Source: Methanobrevibacter sp.
GTDB taxonomy: Archaea; Methanobacteriota; Methanobacteria; Methanobacteriales; Methanobacteriaceae
Assembly: GCF_017468685.1 (NCBI RefSeq)
Contig: NZ_JAFUHT010000040.1
Span: forward strand, 1 to 33,966
Direction: 5' to 3'
DNA length: 33,966 nucleotides
Shown here: piece after piece, positions 7,390-14,340 of the stretch
How positions within the stretch are numbered: the first letter of the stretch is position 1
How the letters are laid out: every line of letters starts with the position of its first letter
Made by a program: the position numbers and the translations under genes
Notes under the pieces: generated by a model
Databases searched by the model: none
The model's input: only the letters and a program-made list of their open reading frames with translations
What the model was told of the DNA's origin: nothing

Positions 7390-7499
7390 TCTTGATATTT
7401 TTTTCTTCTTTTTCCTCTTTTTTTTATGTTTCCACTACGGCACATCTTACTAGTATAGAAAAGGATAAAATATTTTTTCAGTTTTTTTTTAGATTAGAT

Positions 7500-7688
7500 A
7501 TGTGCGAGGAAGACGAAGAATTTTATGAGAATATTGAAAAATGCCCAGAATGTCAAACACTCACAATCAAATTGAGTGAAGACAGATCATATGAATACTG
7601 TACTAAATGTGGATTAATCACAAGGGCAAGTATAGTATACACAGCTGGGCAAAGATTCGACCTTCCCTACGGCATACTAATATTATAA
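7500..7688 (+). CDS. TFB-type zinc-ribbon protein
   Basis: Starting at ATG 7500 the product is 62 aa. An upstream in-frame start at 7392 would add only a T-tract translation, so it is rejected. Cys15-x2-Cys18, then Cys34-x2-Cys37 followed by GLIT, has the spacing and the CGL signature of the zinc ribbon of archaeal TFB/TFIIB, the part that contacts RNA polymerase. The C-terminal YTAGQRFDLPYGILIL is compact, and the cyclin domains of TFB are absent. No ribosome-binding site is seen. It may modulate host transcription by competing with TFB, or it may simply be a small zinc protein. Confidence 0.62.
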   Translation: MCEEDEEFYENIEKCPECQTLTIKLSEDRSYEYCTKCGLITRASIVYTAGQRFDLPYGILIL

Positions 7689-7804
7689 AAAACTTAATTT
7701 TTTTTCTTAAAAAGATTCATTATTTCCACATTTAAATCATTTTCTTATTCTTTTTTAAAGATAATAAAAAAAGATTTAACTCTATTTATTTAGGAGGGAA
7801 AATT
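7689..7804 (+). promoter_or_regulatory. T-tract terminator and ribosome-binding region
   Basis: Between the zinc-ribbon gene and the holin-like gene lie a T run (TTAATTTTTTTTCTT just after the stop), AT-rich boxes and the strong ribosome-binding site TAGGAGGG about 9 nt before the ATG at 7805. The block therefore ends one transcript and likely starts another. No exact promoter can be fixed by eye. Confidence 0.4.
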
Positions 7805-8173
7805 ATGGCAAATATTAAAGGTAATGGAACCACAATAGGAAAATTCCTACTAATCATGTTCGCAGGAAAAACCCTGGCAATGCTTGCAGCAAAAGGAATT
7901 AACCTACCAGTCAATGAAGTAGAACTTGCAGGATATCTTGGTATAGTTTTAGGATTCATATATTCAGCATTAGATTCATACTTCAAAAACGATTACAGAT
8001 GGACACACTTCAAAAAAATATTATCAATATTTGATAAAGAAATCGAAGATGACAATACTGAAGATGAAACTCCGGAAATAATCGAAACCAAAATTGAAGA
8101 TGATGATCCAACTATCGAAATTGAACCTGAAGTAATTGAAGATGAAATAGTTGGTGAAGACGATGAATGCTAA
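7805..8173 (+). CDS. Holin-like membrane protein with acidic tail
   Basis: The 122-aa protein has two hydrophobic segments, about residues 13-32 (KFLLIMFAGKTLAMLAAKGI) and 41-60 (AGYLGIVLGFIYSALDSYF), separated by a short turn. An amphipathic part and a strongly acidic C-terminal tail (about 83-122, many Glu and Asp) follow. The layout fits small two-segment phage holins, although the acidic tail is unusual. Holins permeabilise the membrane so that wall-degrading enzymes can act. The next two genes overlap or follow closely, and one has a membrane anchor, consistent with a lysis module. A structural membrane protein is an alternative. Confidence 0.6.
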   Translation: MANIKGNGTTIGKFLLIMFAGKTLAMLAAKGINLPVNEVELAGYLGIVLGFIYSALDSYFKNDYRWTHFKKILSIFDKEIEDDNTEDETPEIIETKIEDDDPTIEIEPEVIEDEIVGEDDEC

Positions 8174-8270
8174 AAACAACTATAATGATGATGAAAACAT
8201 TATAGAAGACATCGACCCTGCAGGAGAATATGAAAACATAAATGGTGATAAAGATGACACCAAGTCATGA
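8163..8270 (+). CDS. Tiny acidic ORF between the lysis genes
   Basis: This 35-aa ORF overlaps the end of the holin-like gene by 11 nt and the start of the next gene by 29 nt. The product is almost all polar and acidic (NYNDDENIIEDIDPAGEYE). It may be translated by coupling, or it may be only the spacer before the next gene. The composition resembles the acidic tail of the holin-like protein, so it could also be a remnant of a longer tail. Confidence 0.3.
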   Translation: MNAKNNYNDDENIIEDIDPAGEYENINGDKDDTKS

Positions 8271-8670
8271 AAATATTCCCTGCATACAACAAGAAAAAAT
8301 AACATCTCTTGAAAAAGAAATCATAGACTTGAAAGCTGAAAACGCTGAATTAAGTGCAAGAGTCGATGGAAAAAAAGATGATATCTATAGTATCAATAAG
8401 GAATTGATACGTGATAGGGAGACTCAAATCAAATTGCTTACCGAAGTCACCGAATTAAAAACTTTATTAAAAAAATCTCAAGAAGACAGAGAAGCTAATG
8501 ACAATGAAATTAAAGACTTAAAAGATGAAATTAGTGCATTAAAATTAGGATTCACTGATTTTAAAAGTAGTGTTAACAGTTTCCGTAACACTATGTTAAC
8601 TATCTTTGGTGTAGGAACACCAATCGTTACACTTGTAGTAACAGTAATATTGAAATTTTGGGGATTATAA
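8242..8670 (+). CDS. Coiled-coil protein with C-terminal membrane anchor (XhlA-like)
   Basis: The 142-aa product has a long heptad-rich coiled coil at about residues 15-110 (KEIIDLKAENAELSARVDG, LKDEISALKLGFTDFKSS). One hydrophobic segment follows at 118-140 (TIFGVGTPIVTLVVTVILKFW) just before the C terminus. This is the layout of XhlA-type accessory lysis proteins of PBSX-like phages. ATG 8254 is an alternative start that loses four residues. Together with the holin-like gene it suggests membrane disruption at the end of infection. Confidence 0.55.
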   Translation: MVIKMTPSHENIPCIQQEKITSLEKEIIDLKAENAELSARVDGKKDDIYSINKELIRDRETQIKLLTEVTELKTLLKKSQEDREANDNEIKDLKDEISALKLGFTDFKSSVNSFRNTMLTIFGVGTPIVTLVVTVILKFWGL

Positions 8671-8710
8671 AAAAACATCCCAAATTTTATTATTTTTATT
8701 ATATTTTTTT
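8657..8710 (+). terminator. Hairpin plus T-rich terminator
   Basis: TTTGGG (8657-8662, at the stop codon) pairs with CCCAAA (8679-8684). The stem is followed by a T-rich stretch to about 8710, ending in seven T. This is a plausible intrinsic-type terminator for the lysis genes. Confidence 0.55.
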
Positions 8711-8744
8711 CACGTTCATTTAAATTAATAAATGATATTTAGGG

Positions 8745-8781
8745 TTTGGTATAAAAAGCGTTAGGAAAGTGAATAAAAGTG
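8745..8781 (+). promoter_or_regulatory. TATA-like box and GTG start region of the parB-like gene
   Basis: GGTATAAAAAGC near 8749-8760 resembles a TATA box. It is followed by AGGAAAGTGA and the GTG start at 8779. The box is only about 25 nt from the GTG, so a leaderless or very short leader transcript is possible. Confidence 0.4.
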
Positions 8782-9405
8782 AAAATCGAAAAAATAAAAC
8801 TAACCGACATAGTACCAGCAGATTACAACCCTAGACAAATCAGTCCAGAAGAAAAAACCAAATTAAAAAACAGTATTGACAACTTTGGAATAGTAGAACC
8901 AATACTAATCAACCTATCCAATAATCGTATCATCGGAGGACATCAAAGATTCGATGTAATATTCGATGAACACTTATTAGATAATGATTTATATGCAGAG
9001 CTAAACCTACTCAGATTAAATGAAAGTTACGGATGGGTATTCCCAGACAATGACAAAACATTAGACTCTGAAGATATGGAAAAAGCATTAAACCTAGTAC
9101 TGAATCGTGTAAGTGGAGACTGGAATGAAGAAAAATTACACCAAGTCTTCAATGACTTACAAGAATCAGGATTTAACCAAATGGGTTTAACCGGATTCGA
9201 TAACTCTGAAATAACCGGCTTCACAGGATTAAACAACAAGTTAAACAATGACACACTTGCACAAGAAGATGAAGAAGTAACATTAGACTCATCAATGATA
9301 ATCCCCGAAGATGAACCAGAATATGATGAATCCATAGCAGATAGTATTGAAACTATTATTTGTCCAAGGTGTGGCTATGAACTCCCAAAAGAGGACTACT
9401 CATAA
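8779..9405 (+). CDS. ParB-like N-domain protein with C-terminal zinc ribbon
   Basis: Translation starts at GTG. The 208-aa product has the ParB N-terminal (ParB/sulfiredoxin-like) fold: DYNPRQIS at 15-22, then RIIGGHQRF at 50-58, matching the GHRR-type motif. A middle segment with Asn/Asp and Gly repeats follows, and the C terminus has CPRCGYELPKED, half a zinc knuckle. In tailed phages such proteins sit beside DNA methyltransferases and the small terminase, as here, and are usually thought to help with DNA modification or act as nucleases. They are not true partition proteins. Its 3' end overlaps the methyltransferase start by 29 nt, so the two are coupled. Confidence 0.82.
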   Translation: MKIEKIKLTDIVPADYNPRQISPEEKTKLKNSIDNFGIVEPILINLSNNRIIGGHQRFDVIFDEHLLDNDLYAELNLLRLNESYGWVFPDNDKTLDSEDMEKALNLVLNRVSGDWNEEKLHQVFNDLQESGFNQMGLTGFDNSEITGFTGLNNKLNNDTLAQEDEEVTLDSSMIIPEDEPEYDESIADSIETIICPRCGYELPKEDYS

Positions 9406-9808
9406 CCATAAACCAAAAGTCATATCAACATTTAGTGGATGCGGAGGGTCAAGTTACGGTTACAAGTTAGCCGGATATGAAGTATTGTTAGCAGTTGAAA
9501 TGGATACACATGCAGTTGCAACATATCAAAAAAACTTCCCACAAACACCAATTTATTATGGTGACATTCATAAGTTAAGTGTTGAAAAAGTACTGGAAAC
9601 AACTGGATTAATACCTGGAGAACTTGATCTGTTTGATGGTTCACCACCATGTCAAGGGTTCAGTACCGCAGGAGCTCGAGATTTCTGCGATACAAAAAAT
9701 CAATTGTACCATGAATATGTTCGATTACTCCGTGGTTTATACCCTATAAATATCCCGTGTCTTTGTGGGAAAGTTAGGTATGTCACCAGATTTTTGACCT
9801 GGTCTTAA
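9377..9808 (+). CDS. C5 cytosine methyltransferase, N-terminal part (OFF orientation)
   Basis: In the orientation seen here the gene yields 143 aa. Residues 1-123 are a normal C5-cytosine methyltransferase N terminus: motif I (ISTFSGCGGSS, S-adenosylmethionine binding), the acidic motif II/III region (AVEMD, GDIH) and motif IV GSPPCQGFS with the catalytic Cys. The frame then enters inverted DNA after LLRGLYP and stops after 20 unrelated residues. Motifs VI, VIII, IX and X are missing, so the product should be inactive. The start at 9377 has AAGGTG about 6 nt upstream and overlaps the parB-like gene. When the 9740-10120 segment is flipped, the frame runs from 9377 to 10363 as a single 328-aa enzyme, the size of small enzymes such as M.HhaI. 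Confidence 0.9.
   Translation: MNSQKRTTHNHKPKVISTFSGCGGSSYGYKLAGYEVLLAVEMDTHAVATYQKNFPQTPIYYGDIHKLSVEKVLETTGLIPGELDLFDGSPPCQGFSTAGARDFCDTKNQLYHEYVRLLRGLYPINIPCLCGKVRYVTRFLTWS
9736..9750. repeat. Left crossover site of the invertible segment
   Basis: TTTATA-CCC-TATAAA is a perfect dyad with 6-bp arms. Its centre TACCCTA (9740-9746) is the inverted copy of TAGGGTA at 10114-10120. Methyltransferase homology on the + strand stops exactly here. Arms flanking a short shared core are typical of site-specific recombinase sites. Confidence 0.8.
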
Positions 9809-10120
9809 GTATTTTGAATATCTTGTGATGCTAGAATTATTTGGTTTTATCTTATTTTCCAAATGACCAATAGCTTGTTTAACAGTTATTGGTTTGTTTG
9901 TTGGTTTTGGATGACTAGCAGGTATTCCTAAATCTTTCCTAACTCCTATGAAAATCATCCTTTGCCTTGAAGTAGGGCAATTATAGTATTGTGCATTCAT
10001 TAATTTGGCACGAACATCATAACCCGATTGCTTTAGTTGGGTTAATATGTCTTTGAAGATGATCTTCATATTTCCTTTAATCATTCCAGAGACATTCTCC
10101 ATTACGAATGTCTTAGGGTA
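9740..10120 (-). other. Invertible DNA segment inside the methyltransferase gene
   Basis: Read on the - strand, this segment encodes the missing middle of the enzyme: motif VI (VMENVSGM), motif VIII (QYYNCPTSRQR followed by MIFIGVR) and most of the target-recognition region, ending GDIPNFPTKTRDIYRV. Swapping its orientation at the 7-bp inverted repeats joins LLRGLYP to KTFVMENV on the left and DIYRV to RPNRPCPTITR on the right. Both joins keep the frame and total length (987 nt, 329 codons). The - strand ORF spanning 9737-10162 is therefore not a separate gene. This is a direct reading of the sequence. Active inversion in the population is inferred. Confidence 0.88.
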
Positions 10121-10124
10121 AGAC
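10110..10124. repeat. Right crossover site of the invertible segment
   Basis: GTCTTA-GGG-TAAGAC is a perfect dyad with 6-bp arms. Its core TAGGGTA pairs as an inverted repeat with TACCCTA at 9740-9746. The arms differ from those of the left site, so only the 7-bp core is shared, as expected for a strand-exchange overlap region. Confidence 0.8.
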
Positions 10125-10363
10125 CCAATAGACCATGTCCAACAATCACACGAAAACCACAATTAGTTCATTATAAAGAAAATCGTGAACTGGACATTCA
10201 AGAGTTAAGTATACTTCAATCTTTCACTTATCCTCCTAACACTTTCAAGTGGATAGGTTCGGATAATCAAATCAAAGAAAGAATTGGAAATAGTGTACCA
10301 CCCAACCTGATGAAAGCTATTGCAGAGCACATCAGGTATAATATTCTTGATAAAATTGAATAA
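10121..10363 (+). pseudogene. C5 cytosine methyltransferase, C-terminal part (disconnected)
   Basis: This 80-codon stretch on the + strand has no start codon of its own in frame. It reads RPNRPCPTITR (end of the target-recognition region), ENRELDIQELSILQSF (motif IX) and RIGNSVPPNLMKAIAEHI (motif X), then stops at 10361-10363. It is in the same frame as 9377 across the inverted segment, so it is silent rather than decayed. No stop or frameshift is seen in it, which suggests the gene is kept functional by selection in the other orientation. Confidence 0.88.
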
Positions 10364-10413
10364 TATTTTTTTTTATCTTATTAAGTATTTTTTAGTATAT
10401 AAAAAAAGGAGGG
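10364..10413 (+). promoter_or_regulatory. T-tract terminator, AT box and strong ribosome-binding site
   Basis: A run of nine T (10366-10374) just after the methyltransferase stop is a likely terminator. TAGTATATAAAA (10394-10404) looks like a TATA box but lies only about 20-25 nt from the next ATG. AAGGAGGG (10407-10413) is the ribosome-binding site of the small terminase gene. The packaging genes are therefore probably a separate transcription unit. Confidence 0.45.
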
Positions 10414-10422
10414 TTATTCCTT

Positions 10423-10830
10423 ATGGCTAAGACTAAATTAACTCCACAGTTGCAAGAAGAGTTCTGTAAAGCTATTGAAAACGGAGCAAGTATATTAGGA
10501 GCTTGTGGACATGTTGGAATAACTGAACCTACTTATTATAATTGGATTCATAGAGCAGAGGAAGCAAAGACTAGGACGAAATATGTGAAGTTCAAAGAAT
10601 GTGTTGAAACTGCAAAAGAAAAAGCTTTATTTAATTTTGAACAGGTCATTGTCTCTGCTAGTATGGAGCATTGGCAAGCTGCAGCGTGGATGCTTGAAAG
10701 AAGATATCCTAATATGTATGGTAAACGTGAGAAAATTGAAGCTGATGTTACTCATAAAGGTTTATCAGGTCTTGCTGATGCTATAAAATCAAGTAAAGAT
10801 AAGCATAGGCGAGAAGATGAAGGAGACTAA
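10423..10830 (+). CDS. terS: Terminase small subunit
   Basis: The 135-aa protein starts with a helix-turn-helix (about 5-45: LQEEFCKAIENGASILGAC, then HVGITEPTYYNWI) that would bind viral DNA at the packaging site. The C-terminal part, with QAAAWMLERRYPNMYGKRE, is the pattern common in small terminases, followed by a charged linker (SSKDKHRREDEGD) that likely contacts the large subunit. It lies directly before the large terminase gene and overlaps it by 14 nt. The helix-turn-helix and the context make the call secure. Confidence 0.88.
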   Translation: MAKTKLTPQLQEEFCKAIENGASILGACGHVGITEPTYYNWIHRAEEAKTRTKYVKFKECVETAKEKALFNFEQVIVSASMEHWQAAAWMLERRYPNMYGKREKIEADVTHKGLSGLADAIKSSKDKHRREDEGD

Positions 10831-12130
10831 AACTTATTTTGAATATGGTGAGTTTGGTCGTACTGCTGTTGATTTTTTTGAGAATAGTGATGCTTGGATT
10901 AATATTGCTTATGGATCAGTAAGGTCAGGTAAGACAATTACCTGTAATGCAAGGTGGTTGACTTTTCTTGCTGAATCTAATTCTGATGAATTTTTAATAT
11001 CTGGTAAAACTTCACAGTCATTGAAACGTAATGTTTTGAAACCTTTAATGGCAATGATGAATACTGAGGATATTCCTTATGATTTTCGTGCTCATGATGG
11101 TGAATTAATTATTGATGGTAAAACCTGTTATTGTATGGGGTTCAATGATGAGAAAGCTGTTGATGTTATTGCCGGCATGAGTGTCGGTGGATGGTTAGCA
11201 GATGAGATAGCAAGATGTCCAAAATCTGCGGTAGACATGGCCATCAGTCGTTGCAGTGATATTGGCGCAAAAATGTTCTGGAACACAAACCCAGATAGTC
11301 CTTATCATTATTTGTTCACGAATTACATTAACAACCATGATTTATTAAAAGCAGGAACTGTTAAAACTTGGAAGTTCCTTTTAGATGATAATCCTAATCT
11401 TCCACCTGAATATGTTGAAGAGTTAAAACGTGTTAATCAGAAATCCGAAGTATTCTATAAAAGGAATATCTTAGGAGAGTGGGTTATTGCTGAAGGAGCA
11501 ATCTATGATAGTTTTGACACAACTCAAAATGTTTTCACATGGAATTATCTTAACAATGAATTTCCAGCAACAGAACAAATCCATGAAATTAACATCTGCT
11601 GTGATTATGGTGTATCAACAGTCACAACATTTGGTGTGATGGGTATTCATAGGGACATCAATCAAGGAAACAAGTATTATCTTCTTGAGGAAACCTACTA
11701 TGACGCTGAAGACATTGGAGTCACACAATCAGATAGTGAAAGAGTTGATGATGTTATAGGATTACAGGAAAAATATGAGTTAAATGAAAACAGTACACTA
11801 TTCCTACCTCACGATGCAGCATCACTTAAAACCGCTTGCCAAAAAGACTCACGATTAAAACTCAAAGTCAAAACTTATGCCCCAGATACATATGAGGACA
11901 TCAAGAAAACTCAAGACTTATTCAACAACAACAAATTCCTAATACACCAAGACTGCACCAACAGCATAAGTCAAGCTCAAACTTACAGTTGGGATAAAAA
12001 AGCCCAACAAAGAGGTGAAGACAAACCCCTAAAAATAAATGACCACTGCCCCGACATGTGGAGAGGCGGACTATACGGACCAAGAGAAAAAACTGTACCA
12101 GTAACACCATTAGGTGTAATCTACTTCTAA
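10817..12130 (+). CDS. terL: Terminase large subunit
   Basis: The 437-aa packaging motor has Walker A GSVRSGKT at 33-40 and Walker B GGWLADEI at about 124-131 (Asp129, Glu130). The TNPD coupling motif lies at about 157-160, followed by the NPNLPPEYVEEL segment. The C-terminal RNase H-like nuclease domain starts near 258 with NICCDYG (metal-binding Asp263) and includes FLPHDAAS. The enzyme cuts concatemeric DNA and pumps it into the prohead with ATP. The start overlaps terS. Codon style changes within the gene from T-ending codons in the ATPase half to A/C-ending ones in the nuclease half. Confidence 0.94.
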   Translation: MKETKTYFEYGEFGRTAVDFFENSDAWINIAYGSVRSGKTITCNARWLTFLAESNSDEFLISGKTSQSLKRNVLKPLMAMMNTEDIPYDFRAHDGELIIDGKTCYCMGFNDEKAVDVIAGMSVGGWLADEIARCPKSAVDMAISRCSDIGAKMFWNTNPDSPYHYLFTNYINNHDLLKAGTVKTWKFLLDDNPNLPPEYVEELKRVNQKSEVFYKRNILGEWVIAEGAIYDSFDTTQNVFTWNYLNNEFPATEQIHEINICCDYGVSTVTTFGVMGIHRDINQGNKYYLLEETYYDAEDIGVTQSDSERVDDVIGLQEKYELNENSTLFLPHDAASLKTACQKDSRLKLKVKTYAPDTYEDIKKTQDLFNNNKFLIHQDCTNSISQAQTYSWDKKAQQRGEDKPLKINDHCPDMWRGGLYGPREKTVPVTPLGVIYF

Positions 12131-12148
12131 AAATAGGAGAAATTTATA

Positions 12149-13480
12149 ATGTTAAACAATTTTACAATGAACTTAAAATCAAGATTCAGGAATGCAATTA
12201 TGCCGGTAATCCGAAAACCATATTCGGATAGTCTATTCCAACAATATGTTCGTGACTACCATTTCCTTTTCAATATTGCTAATAAAACTGCAGGGCATTA
12301 TAGTTTCTTCAGAGAAGCTCAAGATAACCCTTATGTTTACGCATGTGTTAATGCTATTAGTGATACTTTCCTGGTGAATGGTTTCCGGATAAAAAATCCT
12401 GATGAATTCCAAGCAAATATTAACAATATAAGATATTTAACTAATTTGTTTAATCATCCTGAAAGTAATGAATCATCATTAACATTCCCAGTTTTCATTA
12501 AACAAATAGTTAACAGTCAAGAACTTGTTGGAGATACTTTTATTGAAATCAATTATGAAAAATTTGATTATGACCATAATAATTACCAAATCATCAATGG
12601 TTTACAATATGTACCAGCCAGTTTACTCCGTTGGTTTGATGATACAGAACAATATGGATTCCGTAACAAACCTAACATCCGTTATGAACCGGATGAACTG
12701 ATTCATATTTATGAACCATCAACTGAATTCCGAGAATCAAAATTCGGTGTCAGTAAATTGGAAAAAATACAGAAACCATTACTCATGATGTTTCTTGGAT
12801 TGGAGTATAATCAGAAACTCATGCAGAATGAAGGTATTGATCCAACAGCATTATTATCCTATCCTGATGATATGGATGATGATATGTTTGCAGCTGAGAT
12901 TAGCAGATTGCAAGCCATGCTTCAGGCACAAGTGCGGAAGCAAGGTGGAATGTTAATCACCAAAGGAGCAACATATCAATCTGCAAACTTGAATAATAGG
13001 GATATGGATTATGTTAATATGATGAACATGTGCAGAGATATGATAATATCATTGTTCCGTGTTCCACCAAGCATTGTGGGGATTATTGAAACTGCAAATC
13101 TTGGGTCTGGTAATGGTGAAGCTCAAAAAGAACAATTCAAAAATGTCATGAATGCCAAAGCCAAATTTTATGAAGCAGCATTCAATAAAGCATTAGGCAG
13201 TAATGGTTTTAATGAAGTGTTTGAATTTAACGAAATGGATATTGAGGATGAGTTGAAACGTGCTAACATTGAAGGCATGCAAGTCCGTGATGGTATACGT
13301 ACAGTTAATGAAGTACGTAAAGATTACGGATGGGACCCAGTAGACTGGGGAGATTACCCAATCAATAATAATAACTTGGATATGTTAACTGAAGACCTTG
13401 GAATGAAAAGCTTAGAGAATGGTCGCAGATATAAGAATAATTTATATAAATCTGGATTACTTGAAAACTGGATGTTCTAA
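12149..13480 (+). CDS. Portal protein (HK97-type)
   Basis: The 443-aa protein follows terL as expected. It has the portal pattern of the HK97/Mu-type family: DNPYVYACVNAISDTF near 65-80, a long middle with LIHIYEPSTEFRESKFGVSKL, the stem helix with NQKLMQNEG, then ISLFRVPPSIVGIIETAN followed by GSGNGEAQKEQF. Twelve copies form the ring at the head vertex through which DNA passes and to which the tail attaches. GGAG precedes the ATG. Nothing appears truncated. Confidence 0.92.
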   Translation: MLNNFTMNLKSRFRNAIMPVIRKPYSDSLFQQYVRDYHFLFNIANKTAGHYSFFREAQDNPYVYACVNAISDTFLVNGFRIKNPDEFQANINNIRYLTNLFNHPESNESSLTFPVFIKQIVNSQELVGDTFIEINYEKFDYDHNNYQIINGLQYVPASLLRWFDDTEQYGFRNKPNIRYEPDELIHIYEPSTEFRESKFGVSKLEKIQKPLLMMFLGLEYNQKLMQNEGIDPTALLSYPDDMDDDMFAAEISRLQAMLQAQVRKQGGMLITKGATYQSANLNNRDMDYVNMMNMCRDMIISLFRVPPSIVGIIETANLGSGNGEAQKEQFKNVMNAKAKFYEAAFNKALGSNGFNEVFEFNEMDIEDELKRANIEGMQVRDGIRTVNEVRKDYGWDPVDWGDYPINNNNLDMLTEDLGMKSLENGRRYKNNLYKSGLLENWMF

Positions 13481-13482
13481 CT

Positions 13483-14340
13483 ATGATACCTAATATAAGT
13501 GAATTGCATATTCCCAATATGAAAAAGTTAACTAGAGGTGAGCAACAATACCTCCGTGAACTTTTGAATGGTTTGGATAATCAGATGTTAACTGTTAGTG
13601 AGTGGTTAGGTACTGATGAAGCTAAAAGGTTTTTCAGAACTCGTCAAGCTGATATTGATGAGTTTTTTAAGAATAGTGGTATTAGAGAAGAATTACAAAC
13701 CATTATTAATTCTAATGTTGATAATAGTGAAGATTTGATTAGGAAGTTTTATCAGGTTGGTAGTCATCTTGGGTATGGTGATCTTCATAAGAAAGTTGTT
13801 TATACTATTGCTGACCGTGAAGCTTTGTATCATGTGACTCAGTATAATTTTGAATTAATCCGTGATTTGAATACTACTTTGTTTGAAGGTATTCAGGAGA
13901 CATTATTTAATGCTGTTGCTGCAGGTCAAGGTGCGGATGAAACTACTCGTGATATTCTTGCTTTAGGAATTAAACCTTTACCTATTAAAAATAAAGAAGG
14001 TAAAGTTGTCCGGTTGATTAGTTCTCGTGCCCGTGCTCGTATGATTGCACGCACTGAGCATGCAAGGGCTGTTAATACAGGTACACTTCAAGCTTATAGT
14101 AATTATGGTGTTGAGCAGGTTGAAATCATTACTGTTGGTGATAGTAATGTTTGTGATGATTGTATTGAGTTGGAAGACAATAATCCTTACTCATTAGAGG
14201 AAGCTATGAATCTTCTTCCGGTTCATCCTAATTGTCGTTGCAGTTATGGTCCTGTTGTTGAGAAACCTTTATGGTTCCCTGAGGATACTCCTGTGGTGGT
14301 TGATTTGACTAGAATGACTACTGCTCCAATGGAAGCATAA
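13483..14340 (+). CDS. MuF-like head morphogenesis protein
   Basis: The 285-aa product ends in the Mu gpF-type domain: RARARMIARTEHARAVNTG near 181-200, then GDSNVCDDCIELEDNNP and LLPVHPNCRCSYGPV. The two Cys pairs and the HPNCRC close are the family hallmark. The N-terminal half is helical. MuF proteins are present in proheads in low copy number and are needed for head assembly or for ejected functions. The start is only 2 nt after the portal stop and has no Shine-Dalgarno, so it is translated by coupling. Confidence 0.88.
   Translation: MIPNISELHIPNMKKLTRGEQQYLRELLNGLDNQMLTVSEWLGTDEAKRFFRTRQADIDEFFKNSGIREELQTIINSNVDNSEDLIRKFYQVGSHLGYGDLHKKVVYTIADREALYHVTQYNFELIRDLNTTLFEGIQETLFNAVAAGQGADETTRDILALGIKPLPIKNKEGKVVRLISSRARARMIARTEHARAVNTGTLQAYSNYGVEQVEIITVGDSNVCDDCIELEDNNPYSLEEAMNLLPVHPNCRCSYGPVVEKPLWFPEDTPVVVDLTRMTTAPMEA

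Noticed and set aside
7392-7499. Longer N terminus for the zinc-ribbon protein
   Set aside because: The extension translates T tracts into Phe and Ser runs and includes the promoter region. ATG 7500 gives a compact domain.
9737-10162. 141-aa ORF on the - strand with methyltransferase motifs
   Set aside because: It has no own start signal, and its ends read through the crossover sites. It is the flipped middle of the + strand methyltransferase gene, not a separate gene.
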